Below the pieces are notes generated by a model. The model worked only from the letters and a program-made list of their open reading frames with translations, was not told the origin of the DNA and ran no database searches. This document shows, piece after piece, positions 26,545 through 34,197 of a stretch of DNA of 64,000 bases. Origin of the DNA: SABI01 sp963663665 (lineage in GTDB: Bacteria; Spirochaetota; Spirochaetia; Sphaerochaetales; Sphaerochaetaceae). Position 1 is the first letter of the stretch, and every line of letters begins with the position of its first letter. The position numbers and the translations under genes were made by a program. The stretch is from contig CAXXKP010000006.1 of the NCBI GenBank assembly GCA_963663665.2, forward strand, positions 186,001 through 250,000, given 5' to 3'.

Positions 26545-27528
26545 ATGTTTGAATATCCAGAGGTTGAACCCAAAGTTCTATCAGCAATTCATGATGCTTC
26601 GGTTGCTATTGTTGTAGGTCACGTCTCTCCTGATGGGGATTGCATACACTCTCAAATAGCAATGGCTAAACTCCTTCAGTCTCTCTCTGTAGAAGTGCAC
26701 CTTGTTAACGCTGGTCCTTTCTCAAGAAAAGAGATAAGTGAATATGCCCAATTATTTGCCCCTCATATCGATCCACAATTAAAAGAAAAGAATCCACTTG
26801 TAGTGATGGTAGATTGTTCTACAATTGATCGCATTGGGTATATTGCTGATGAAATAGAAGGGCTTACAACGTTAGTTGTAGATCATCACGCATCCGGTAA
26901 TCGTTTTGGAGATATTACCTATATCGTTCCCAAATCATTCAGCACAACATTGTGTATCATGCAGCTCTACAAAGCACTTGAAGTAAAACTTACTCATGAA
27001 ATTGCTGAACACATTTTCTTTGGTTTTGCAACAGATACCGGTTTTTTCAAATTTATTGGGCCTTACAGAGGTGAAACGTTCGATCTTGTTGCAGAACTCG
27101 TAGAAACTGGCGTAAGCCCCAACGAAGTCTTCAATAGAATGGAAGGTGGACACTCATTCTCTTCAAGGCTCTATTTAGGGAAACTTTTATCAGCAACAAC
27201 ACCAGTGCTCGATGGCAGAGTGATGATGACTATTGAAGAAGAACGTGAGTTTAAAGAGTATGACGCAACAGACAGGCCAAGTGACGCCCTTTATGGACAC
27301 TTACTTGGTGTAGAAGGAGTCCAAGCCGTCCTATTCATTAAACACATTGATACCGACAAATGGGAAGTAGGATTTAGAGCATCTCATAACTCCCCGGTTG
27401 ATGTAGGTAAGATAGCAGCCTCCTTTGGTGGCGGTGGACACAAGAAAGCAGCTGGGGCAACAATTCAACTTCCTCTCAACGCAATAAAAGAAAAAATCCT
27501 CTCACTGATTGCTGAACAACTCATGTAA
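26545..27528 (+). CDS. nrnA: DHH/DHHA1 phosphoesterase, NrnA-like (nanoRNase / pAp phosphatase)
   Basis: A 327-residue DHH-family protein. The metal-binding motif HVSPDGDCIHS is at 26-36, followed by MVDCSTIDRIG, the DHH motif VVDHHASGN and GFATDTGFFKF. A C-terminal DHHA1 domain ends in GGGGHKKAAGATI, the substrate-binding loop. NrnA degrades 2-5 nt RNA and dephosphorylates 3'-phosphoadenosine 5'-phosphate. It follows clpX by 14 nt with AAAGGAGG, so it is likely co-transcribed. Assignment to NrnA rather than another small DHH enzyme rests on length and motif spacing. Confidence 0.88.
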   Translation: MFEYPEVEPKVLSAIHDASVAIVVGHVSPDGDCIHSQIAMAKLLQSLSVEVHLVNAGPFSRKEISEYAQLFAPHIDPQLKEKNPLVVMVDCSTIDRIGYIADEIEGLTTLVVDHHASGNRFGDITYIVPKSFSTTLCIMQLYKALEVKLTHEIAEHIFFGFATDTGFFKFIGPYRGETFDLVAELVETGVSPNEVFNRMEGGHSFSSRLYLGKLLSATTPVLDGRVMMTIEEEREFKEYDATDRPSDALYGHLLGVEGVQAVLFIKHIDTDKWEVGFRASHNSPVDVGKIAASFGGGGHKKAAGATIQLPLNAIKEKILSLIAEQLM

Positions 27529-27629
27529 CAAAATTTTTAACTCAATAACTTAAATACATTTATCATGTCATAGAAATGTCTCTTGGCACACTTATTGTTT
27601 CTTTGTTTTTCCCAAAGCAAGGAGGCTAC

Positions 27630-28571
27630 ATGATTTCTTATTTAACACAAAAAGTACTACAATTCCAAAAGGAATCAGAATCACTCACATTAAGAGAAGA
27701 GCTCATTAGATATTGTCAAATCGTAATATATACATATCCAGTAAGTATTAAAATAATTGATCAAGAAGAAGCATCGGAATTACTACTATATGTATTCCCT
27801 CGACTTGAAACTTTATTACTTACATTTACGTATAATGGTGTCCCATTTGAAAACTATATGAAAAAAATAGCTTTTTTACAGGCACATTCCTTTAATAAGA
27901 TGAAAAGAAAGGAGATCCGACGGTTTGCATGTGACCAATTACCTCATGAAGACATAGAATACTTTATCTACTCACAACATATAGAAACTGGTCCTCCTAT
28001 GACCCCTCATTTAACGTATGGATCGGAGAATAATTATGAAGATTTCTCATGGTCCTCAGAAACTACAGTTTCACTTGATATACAAAAAAGAGTGCATACC
28101 TCCGCTCCATTTAAAAGAAGGATGCTCCACCTTATACTCTTGTGCAGTGATCTTCTCACACCTTCCCATATCTCCTTCTTAGCAACTTTTCTAGAAATGA
28201 AAGAAATTGAATTAGCTAATATGATTACCAAAGCAATAGAACTGAGTAATAAAAGGATTCTCAGTAAAAATGAGAATAAGAGAATTAGAGATAGTCACTA
28301 CTTTGAAAAAGAATTTTTAGTAAGAGAAAAAGAATACCTACTATCGGTTGAAGCACATCCATACTATATAGATCGTGTTGAGAGAAAACTAGAAAAAGAG
28401 AGCCGCTATTACAAGCAAGTTAATAAAAGACTAAAAGATTGTCCTACTGCAGTCACTCATCTAAACGCAGGTAAAGTTACTGGGTCGCCAAAAGGAACTG
28501 TAGACTCAGGACTCCAGGCTCTTTTCAATTATTTAAAACCTCTGGTGGACGAGAAGGTTCAAATAATGTAA
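27630..28571 (+). CDS. Sigma-70 region 2-like protein of unknown function
   Basis: A 313-residue soluble, basic protein without a recognised family. Its first 100 residues resemble a degenerate sigma-70 region 2: an acidic-aromatic helix ELLLYVFPRLETLLLTF, then FENYMKKIAFLQAHSFNKMKRKE, which parallels the helices of region 2.2-2.4. I see no clear region 4 helix-turn-helix. A lysine-rich helical C-terminal half holds YKQVNKRLKDCPTAV. The start has AAGGAGG upstream and lies 101 nt after nrnA. It is followed by rdgB after 9 nt. The sigma relationship is a weak pattern match, so the role is unassigned. Confidence 0.75.
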   Translation: MISYLTQKVLQFQKESESLTLREELIRYCQIVIYTYPVSIKIIDQEEASELLLYVFPRLETLLLTFTYNGVPFENYMKKIAFLQAHSFNKMKRKEIRRFACDQLPHEDIEYFIYSQHIETGPPMTPHLTYGSENNYEDFSWSSETTVSLDIQKRVHTSAPFKRRMLHLILLCSDLLTPSHISFLATFLEMKEIELANMITKAIELSNKRILSKNENKRIRDSHYFEKEFLVREKEYLLSVEAHPYYIDRVERKLEKESRYYKQVNKRLKDCPTAVTHLNAGKVTGSPKGTVDSGLQALFNYLKPLVDEKVQIM

Positions 28572-28580
28572 ATTCATGAA

Positions 28581-29195
28581 ATGGACCTATTATTTGCAAC
28601 ACAAAATAATCATAAGAGAGAAGAGATTCAAGCCCTACTTACTCCCCACCGACTCCGTATGCCGATAGAGTATAACCTAGATTATTATTTTGAAGAGACG
28701 GCAAACACTCTTTTAGAGAATGCTCTCGGGAAAGCGATGCATCTCCATAAATTGAGTAATCAGATTACTATTGCAGATGATACAGGCCTTTTTGTAGATG
28801 CTTTAGATGGCAACCCAGGAGTAAAGACAGCTCGCTATGGAGAAGATATTTTCAACCGCTCATTGTCTACAACAGAGAAGAATGAACTCCTTCTTAAAAA
28901 TCTTCAAGGAGTTATGTACAAAGATAGAACAGCCCGGTTTATCTGCACTATCGCACTTGTATTCTCACCTCATACCTTCTACCTTTTCAGTGAATCATTA
29001 GAAGGAATTATCACGGAAACCCAAATAGGAACAGAAGGTTTTGGATATGATCCAGTATTCTATATCCCATCTCTTTCAAAAACGCTTTCACAAATATCAC
29101 TAGAAAAAAAGAATGAAATAAGCCACCGTGGAAAAGCAACAAGAGACGCACTCTTCATGCTTAATAGCCTCGACAAGGAGAAATCTCGTATATGA
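28581..29195 (+). CDS. rdgB: XTP/dITP diphosphatase (RdgB/HAM1 family)
   Basis: A 204-residue nucleotide-pool sanitising enzyme. Family motifs: FATQNNHKREEIQALL at the N terminus, EETANTLLENALGKA, the catalytic DDTGLFVDALDGNPGVKTARY, and GTEGFGYDPVFYIP near the C terminus. It hydrolyses ITP, dITP and XTP to monophosphates and keeps them out of nucleic acids. No clear ribosome site precedes the ATG, which lies 9 nt after the preceding gene, so translation is likely coupled. The stop overlaps the pepF start (ATGA). Confidence 0.94.
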   Translation: MDLLFATQNNHKREEIQALLTPHRLRMPIEYNLDYYFEETANTLLENALGKAMHLHKLSNQITIADDTGLFVDALDGNPGVKTARYGEDIFNRSLSTTEKNELLLKNLQGVMYKDRTARFICTIALVFSPHTFYLFSESLEGIITETQIGTEGFGYDPVFYIPSLSKTLSQISLEKKNEISHRGKATRDALFMLNSLDKEKSRI

Positions 29196-30988
29196 ATGAA
29201 CACACAATACCTAAAAGAAATGAAATAAAAATAGAAGATACCTGGAACCTAATGCATCTATATCCGTCGATAGATAAATTCAATGAAGATATCGAAAAAT
29301 TAAAAGCATTAAGTGAAAAGGCTTCTCACTTTCAAGGGACTGTTGGAAAGAGTAAAGAACATTTTTTTGAAGTTCTTGAATACATGACAACTTCCAGCTT
29401 GTTAAGTGAAAGAATTATGCAATATTCATTTCTGCGCCATGCAAGTGATGGCTCAGATAACGAAAATCAACGCCTAAAAAGTATAGCAACCACAATAGTA
29501 ACAGACCTTAGTGCAAAAACTAGTTACATTGAACCAGAAATACTCGCTATTGATAGTGAAGTTATCGATTCTTGGCTGCACGATGACATATTTAAAGATT
29601 ATCGGATTATGGTAAAAAAATTAATTCGTTTTAAACCACATGTATTGAGTAGTGAGATGGAACATCTTATGGCACTTCAAAGTGAAGTTGGGCATAAAGC
29701 AAGTGACACTTTCTCCGCTCTCACTAACATTGATTTCGATTTCGGAAAAATCAAAACAGAGGAAGGAACTATACCTTTATCACAAAGCACCTACTCTCTT
29801 TTTATGCAGAACCCAGACCAGAGTATCCGAAAAAAAGCATACATTCAATTTTATAAGACTTTTAAAAACCATGAAAATAGTCTTGCTAGTCTCTATGAGA
29901 CAAGTATAAAGCAAGACCTCTTTAGAGCTAAGGTAAGAAAACATGATAATGTTCGCAGTATGTTCCTTTTTCCTGATAATGTAGAAGATGCTGTGTATGA
30001 TTCCCTCATACACAGTGTTAAAGAAGCGTTACCATCTCTCCATAGATACTATAGGATACGAAAAGAACGATTAGGTCTCAAACGACTCAATCACTATGAT
30101 GTGTATGCACCAATGGTTGAAGGTGTCCACGTCACACACACCTATGAGGAAGCAGTAGAAGTAATAACATCTGCTCTTGCTCCTCTAGGTAAAGAATATG
30201 TTGAAACAATTACTAAGGGCCTCACAAGTGATAGATGGGTAGATAGGTATGAAAATAAGGGTAAAAGAGCCGGAGCCTTCAGTAGCGGAAGCTATCAGGG
30301 ACCTCCATACATTTTAATAAATTATCATGAAGATGTATTAAGAGATGTCTTTACACTAGCACACGAAGGTGGTCACTCGATGCATTCCTATTACAGTGCA
30401 AAGAATAATCCGTTTCCTTGCTATGATTACACCATATTCGAAGCAGAAGTAGCCTCTACGTTTAATGAGCAATTGCTTGCGCACTACCTACTCAATAATA
30501 CAGACGATCCTATGATGAAAAAATACATCATTTCAAAGCAACTTGAAGATACTGTTGCAACATTATATCGACAAACGATGTTTGCTGAATATGAACATAT
30601 CATACACACTCTTGCAGAAAACGGGGAACCTATCACAGTGCAATTGTTGCGAGGAGAATATCGAAAATTACTCAAACAATACTTCGGACAAGAAGTTGTT
30701 CTACGAGAAGAGAGCGATCTTGAAGGATTGAGAATCCCTCACTTCTATAGAGCTTTCTATGTATATAAATATGCAACTGGTATAAGTGCGGCTATCACAC
30801 TCAGCCAAAAAGTACTCCATGGAGGAGAAAAAGAGAGAAACGACTATCTCTCATTCTTGTCTTCAGGGGGCTCTGCATATCCTATAGAGTCTCTTAAACT
30901 GGCTGGCGTAGATATGAGCTCTCCTGCACCAGTGAAAGAAGCATTAAAGACATTTGACGCTTTACTCGATACATTTGCATCCCTTTGA
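29192..30988 (+). CDS. pepF: Oligoendopeptidase F, M3B metallopeptidase
   Basis: A 598-residue cytoplasmic zinc peptidase. The active site HEGGH is at residues 391-395 (AHEGGHSMHSYYS), with the third ligand in FEAEVASTFNEQL about 28 residues later. The N-terminal oligoendopeptidase domain begins ETWNLMHLYPS-like (EDTWNLMHLYPS), and SYQGPPYILINYHED and a C-terminal LSSGGSAYPIESLKLAGVDM are typical of PepF. It cleaves imported or internal oligopeptides of roughly 7-17 residues. It is coupled to rdgB by ATGA. The imported-peptide role would suit an organism with a peptide importer. Confidence 0.95.
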   Translation: MNEHTIPKRNEIKIEDTWNLMHLYPSIDKFNEDIEKLKALSEKASHFQGTVGKSKEHFFEVLEYMTTSSLLSERIMQYSFLRHASDGSDNENQRLKSIATTIVTDLSAKTSYIEPEILAIDSEVIDSWLHDDIFKDYRIMVKKLIRFKPHVLSSEMEHLMALQSEVGHKASDTFSALTNIDFDFGKIKTEEGTIPLSQSTYSLFMQNPDQSIRKKAYIQFYKTFKNHENSLASLYETSIKQDLFRAKVRKHDNVRSMFLFPDNVEDAVYDSLIHSVKEALPSLHRYYRIRKERLGLKRLNHYDVYAPMVEGVHVTHTYEEAVEVITSALAPLGKEYVETITKGLTSDRWVDRYENKGKRAGAFSSGSYQGPPYILINYHEDVLRDVFTLAHEGGHSMHSYYSAKNNPFPCYDYTIFEAEVASTFNEQLLAHYLLNNTDDPMMKKYIISKQLEDTVATLYRQTMFAEYEHIIHTLAENGEPITVQLLRGEYRKLLKQYFGQEVVLREESDLEGLRIPHFYRAFYVYKYATGISAAITLSQKVLHGGEKERNDYLSFLSSGGSAYPIESLKLAGVDMSSPAPVKEALKTFDALLDTFASL

Positions 30989-31012
30989 TTTTGATTTTTA
31001 ACAAAATATGAC

Positions 31013-31041
31013 TTGACCAACAGGTATAAATAGTGTAATTT
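31013..31041 (+). promoter_or_regulatory. Promoter of tRNA-Leu, with flanking inverted repeat
   Basis: TTGACC and TAATTT are 17 bp apart. A 7-bp inverted repeat, AACAGGT (31019-31025) and ACCTGTT (31045-31051), brackets the -10 region and start site. Confidence 0.7.
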
Positions 31042-31055
31042 TTCACCTGTTACTT

Positions 31056-31140
31056 GCGGCTGTGGTGGAATTTGGTAGACACGCTAGCTTGAGGTGCTAG
31101 TGAGAGAGATCTTGTGCTGGTTCAAGTCCAGTCAGCCGCA
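31056..31140 (+). tRNA. tRNA-Leu (anticodon GAG)
   Basis: An 85-nt class II tRNA. The acceptor GCGGCTG/CAGCCGC, the anticodon arm CTAGC-TTGAGGT-GCTAG with GAG, a long variable arm GAGAGAGATCTTGT, and the T arm CTGGTTCAAGTCCAG are intact. CCA is not encoded. Confidence 0.96.
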
Positions 31141-31148
31141 ATAAGAAG

Positions 31149-31182
31149 CCTTTCAATCAATTTGATTGAAAGGTTTTCTTTT
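31149..31182 (+). terminator. Rho-independent terminator of tRNA-Leu
   Basis: CCTTTCAATC pairs with GATTGAAAGG over a 5-nt loop and is followed by TTTTCTTTT. Confidence 0.9.
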
Positions 31183-31197
31183 GCCCTTGTATATACT

Positions 31198-31248
31198 AGG
31201 TTTTGGCAGCCTCATGCAAATTCACCTAACCCCGCACCTCAAGAGATA
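31198..31248 (-). pseudogene. Decayed duplicate of the 3' end of the adjacent lipoprotein gene
   Basis: The stretch at 31212-31245 aligns without gaps to 31284-31317, the last codons of the lipoprotein gene, with about 28 of 34 bases identical. Read in the same frame on the minus strand it gives LEVRG-stop-VNLHEAAKT against HEVRVWVTLHEDS. It is therefore a non-functional tandem copy of the gene end. Outside this short block the similarity fades. Confidence 0.6.
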
Positions 31249-31273
31249 AGGCTCATTACAGAATTCTGTGGGA

Positions 31274-31846
31274 TTAGGAATCTTCATGCAACGTCACCCA
31301 AACCCTCACCTCATGAGGGGCCGCAATATTGCCACCAAAATAGGGATATGAAAGAAATTTGTTCGTACTATAAAATTGAGAAGATTTATCAAACACAATA
31401 GTATTCCCAGAAAAAGAGAATATATAAGCATCAAGGGTGCTCATGATTGAACCACTATATACCTCACCAATTTCTACTGTCCCTAACAGGGAACTCATCC
31501 TAACTCCATCTATATAAGCGTAGGCAAGAATCTCAATAGCATCGTTATAATATCTCCATCCAAAACGTGCAGAAAAAGTATGAATATTATTAGCAGAACC
31601 CTCAGCAAATCCAAACAATTTATTTATATCACTTTGTTCACTTCCGATGTCATAGATAGCTGAATTATCAAAACGAAAAGAGAAATTAAGAGTATCAACA
31701 CTCACATACTTAAAGAATGCATGGGTTGAATAGTGACTACCTTTTGGTATTGTGTACGTGACTTCCTCATCAAATTGATGAAAAAGTGTACAAGAAGAAA
31801 GAGCTAAAAGAGACAAAATGATGATAAAAAAAATTATCTTTCTCAT
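31274..31846 (-). CDS. Putative lipoprotein of unknown function
   Basis: A 190-residue protein with a lipoprotein signal peptide. A short basic N terminus is followed by a hydrophobic core and the lipobox LSSC with Cys19. The mature part is rich in aromatic and small residues in an alternating beta pattern, with no cysteine or catalytic motif I recognise, and ends YPYFGGNIAAPHEVRVWV. It is probably a membrane-anchored beta-sandwich protein facing the periplasm or surface. It is a single gene with its own promoter. No Shine-Dalgarno exists, and a -10 box lies 6 nt before the ATG, so the mRNA is predicted leaderless. Confidence 0.8.
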   Translation of the reverse strand: MRKIIFFIIILSLLALSSCTLFHQFDEEVTYTIPKGSHYSTHAFFKYVSVDTLNFSFRFDNSAIYDIGSEQSDINKLFGFAEGSANNIHTFSARFGWRYYNDAIEILAYAYIDGVRMSSLLGTVEIGEVYSGSIMSTLDAYIFSFSGNTIVFDKSSQFYSTNKFLSYPYFGGNIAAPHEVRVWVTLHEDS

Positions 31847-31852
31847 ACCGTC

Positions 31853-31861
31853 ACTATAACA
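31853..31861 (-). promoter_or_regulatory. Extended -10 promoter of the lipoprotein gene
   Basis: On the minus strand TGT-TATAGT forms an extended -10 element. Its last base is 6 nt from the ATG. The -35 region is poor, as is common with extended -10 promoters. Confidence 0.5.
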
Positions 31862-31948
31862 TAAAATGCAGAAAACAAGCCATCATATTCACCTTAGAGG
31901 AAGTTAGATAATATACCTTAAAGGAGAAAAATACTTCTTTGACCTCTA

Positions 31949-31978
31949 TTGACACTCACCTTGAGAAATGAGTAACAT
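31949..31978 (+). promoter_or_regulatory. Candidate promoter of the purine operon
   Basis: A consensus TTGACA (31949-31954) is followed after 18 bp by TAACAT (31973-31978). This would start a leader of about 220 nt that contains the riboswitch. Confidence 0.55.
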
Positions 31979-31989
31979 CCCCCCATCAG

Positions 31990-32031
31990 CTCTTTCGAGA
32001 GATGAAACAGAAAAAGTTGGGAAACCAACTT
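31990..32031 (+). other. Two tetraloop hairpins upstream of the riboswitch
   Basis: CTCT-TTCG-AGAG (31990-32001) and AAGTTGG-GAAA-CCAACTT (32014-32031) are compact stems with TTCG and GNRA (GAAA) loops, directly before the guanine aptamer. They do not match a riboswitch class I recognise. They may be folding or stability elements. Confidence 0.5.
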
Positions 32032-32042
32032 ACCATAGGAAC

Positions 32043-32112
32043 GTATCATATAATCGCTATAATAAGGTTAGCAAGTCTCTACCCCCTGCCGTAAATTTGG
32101 GGACTATGATAC
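32043..32112 (+). promoter_or_regulatory. Guanine-class purine riboswitch aptamer
   Basis: The P1 stem GTATCATA/TATGATAC encloses the conserved cores TATAATCG, AAGTCTCTACC, CGTAAAT and GGACTATG. The specificity base before TATG is C (position 32104), which pairs with guanine or hypoxanthine; an adenine switch has T there. The P2 loop AATAAGG and P3 loop provide the kissing interaction. It controls the guaB-pur operon and should reduce expression when guanine is abundant. Confidence 0.95.
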
Positions 32113-32158
32113 AGCAAATAAAATCGAATTACGTATTCGATTCTTTATTGTTGTGTAG

Positions 32159-32189
32159 AAAGTAGACTTGTTAAAAGTCTACTTTTTTT
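32159..32189 (+). terminator. Riboswitch-controlled intrinsic terminator
   Basis: AGTAGACTT pairs with AAGTCTACT over a short loop and runs into seven T, 17 nt before the guaB start. The J2/3 strand of the aptamer (AAGTCTCTAC, 32073-32082) can also pair with the 5' arm of this stem, which offers an antiterminator. A separate AATCGAAT/ATTCGATT hairpin lies between at 32122-32142. Confidence 0.9.
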
Positions 32190-32205
32190 GTTTCTAGGAG
32201 AAATC

Positions 32206-33699
32206 ATGGCTAATATCTACAAAGAAGTATCAAGGACATTCAACGAATATCTACTCATTCCTCGTCTCACAAAAAGAACTGATAATCCAGAGAAGGTATC
32301 GTTAAAGACCCCAATCACAAAGTTCTCAAAAGGGGAAACACCTACCCTGGAATTACAAATCCCATTCACTTCAGCGATCATGCAAGCAGTGAGTGATGAG
32401 AATCTTGCTATCGCCCTTGCTCGACAAGGAGGAATCTCATTTATCTATTCATCACAAACAATTGAATCACAAGCACAAATGATTCGTAAAGTAAAAGAGT
32501 TCAAACTTGGATTTGTCGAGAGTAAATATAATCTCACAATTAATTCTACATTAAAAGATATTGTAAAGATTAAGAATGAGACAGACCATACCACTATTAC
32601 AGTGACCTCGAATGGACTACCTCATGGAGAATTATTAGGAATCATTACATCCAGAAATTGGCGAATACCAAAAATGGATCTGACCACCCCTGTAGTAGAT
32701 ATTATGACACCTAAAGAAGATTTAGTATGTGGAGAAGTAGGAATTTCACTTGAAGAAGCATATGACACCCTCTGGAAACACAAGTTAGATGTACTCCCTA
32801 TTGTGAAAGGGAAAAAATTAATTTCATTAGTATTTAGGAAGGATTACTATTCAGATGAAGAAAATCCTCATGCACTCATGGATGAAAACAAATCCTATAT
32901 TGTTGGAGCTGGGGTTAATACACATGACTATAAAGAACGCATTCCTATACTGATTGAAAGTGGAGCTGATATTCTTTGTATTGACTCATCTGATGGATTC
33001 AGCGAATACCAAAAAGATGTAATAAACTTTGTAAGAAACACCTATGGTGATACAGTCAAAATAGGAGCTGGAAATGTTGTAGATGCCGATGCATTTCATT
33101 ACTTAGTTGCCTGTGGCGCAGATTTTATAAAAATTGGTGTTGGCGGAGGATCTATTTGCATCACTCGTGAACAAAAAGGGATCGGTCGAGGTCAAGCTAC
33201 CGCTATATTGGAAGTTGCAAAAGCAAGAGACGAATATTATGACAGAACAGGCATCTATATACCTTTAGCGAGTGATGGGGGAATAGTCCAAGATTATCAC
33301 GTAACTCTTGCCCTAGCAATGGGAGCTGATTTTGTAATGTTGGGACGCTATTTTGCCCGATTTGAAGAGTCTCCTGGTCGAAAATATAAAATCAATGGGA
33401 ATTATGTAAAAGAGTATTGGGGAGAAGGATCCAACAGAGCAAAGAACTGGGCACGCTACGACAAAAGAGATAATACTCCGCTCCAATTTGAAGAGGGTGT
33501 AGATTCATATGTACCATACGCAGGTCCATTAAAAGATAACCTTATGATAACAATAGCTAAAATAAAAGCTACTATGGTCAACTCTGGAAGCCTCTCTATC
33601 AAGGAATTTCAAGAAAACGCAACTTTAACTGTAATCTCAGAAATGAGTCTAACAGAAGGATCTGCACATGATGTAATACTAAAAGAACACACATTCTAG
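32206..33699 (+). CDS. guaB: IMP dehydrogenase
   Basis: A 497-residue IMP dehydrogenase. The TIM barrel has two CBS domains inserted (VVDIMTPKEDLVCGEVG; LDVLPIV), the IMP loop GGGSICITREQ with catalytic C318, LASDGGIVQDYHVTLALAMGADFVMLGRYFA and an Arg-Tyr flap (WARYDKRD). The flap and tail resemble the longer subtype found in some Clostridia rather than the E. coli form. It oxidises IMP to XMP, the committing step to GMP. The chosen ATG has AGGAG just after the terminator. As first gene behind a guanine riboswitch it gives direct feedback on GMP synthesis. Confidence 0.95.
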   Translation: MANIYKEVSRTFNEYLLIPRLTKRTDNPEKVSLKTPITKFSKGETPTLELQIPFTSAIMQAVSDENLAIALARQGGISFIYSSQTIESQAQMIRKVKEFKLGFVESKYNLTINSTLKDIVKIKNETDHTTITVTSNGLPHGELLGIITSRNWRIPKMDLTTPVVDIMTPKEDLVCGEVGISLEEAYDTLWKHKLDVLPIVKGKKLISLVFRKDYYSDEENPHALMDENKSYIVGAGVNTHDYKERIPILIESGADILCIDSSDGFSEYQKDVINFVRNTYGDTVKIGAGNVVDADAFHYLVACGADFIKIGVGGGSICITREQKGIGRGQATAILEVAKARDEYYDRTGIYIPLASDGGIVQDYHVTLALAMGADFVMLGRYFARFEESPGRKYKINGNYVKEYWGEGSNRAKNWARYDKRDNTPLQFEEGVDSYVPYAGPLKDNLMITIAKIKATMVNSGSLSIKEFQENATLTVISEMSLTEGSAHDVILKEHTF

Positions 33700-33708
33700 G
33701 AGGATTTA

Positions 33709-34197
33709 ATGAAAGTTGCAGTTATCATGGGTTCTCGTAACGATTACTCTCAAATGAAAGAAACCGTTCAAATATTGAAGAAATTCTCAGTAGATGTAGA
33801 TGTTAAAGTGGTCTCCGCCCATAGAACACCTGAATATATGGTTCAATTTGCAAAGAATGCAAAAGACACAGGATATAGCATCATCATCGCAGGAGCAGGT
33901 GGAGCTGCACATCTACCAGGAATGGTAGCAAGCCTAACAACTTTACCTGTAATCGGTGTACCAATTAAAAGTAGTACATTACATGGAATTGATTCACTCC
34001 TCTCGATAGTCCAGATGCCTGCAGGAGTTCCTGTAGCAACCATGAGTATTGGAACCTCAGGAGCCAAAAATGCTGCACTCTATGCACTACGAATTCTTTG
34101 TTTAACAAACAAAGAATTGGAAAAACAACTTGAAGAGTATATTTCATCACAGCGCATGATTGTATTAGAAGAAGGTCTTGGTGACTATGATGCCTAG
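33709..34197 (+). CDS. purE: N5-carboxyaminoimidazole ribonucleotide mutase
   Basis: A 162-residue class I PurE. The phosphate-binding MGSRNDYSQM is at the N terminus, the catalytic loop SAHRTPEYM is near residue 42, and AGAGGAAHLPGMVA and GVPIKSSTLHGIDSLLSIVQMPAGVPVATM follow. It moves the carboxyl of N5-CAIR to give CAIR. Its partner PurK is encoded next, overlapping the end by about 11 nt. An AGGAGG site precedes the ATG. Confidence 0.96.
   Translation: MKVAVIMGSRNDYSQMKETVQILKKFSVDVDVKVVSAHRTPEYMVQFAKNAKDTGYSIIIAGAGGAAHLPGMVASLTTLPVIGVPIKSSTLHGIDSLLSIVQMPAGVPVATMSIGTSGAKNAALYALRILCLTNKELEKQLEEYISSQRMIVLEEGLGDYDA

Noticed and set aside
27584..27599. Sigma-54-like promoter TGGCAC-N5-TTGTT before the sigma-like gene
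   Set aside because: The -24 half is good, but the -12 half has GT instead of the near-invariant GC. No enhancer-binding protein is encoded nearby.
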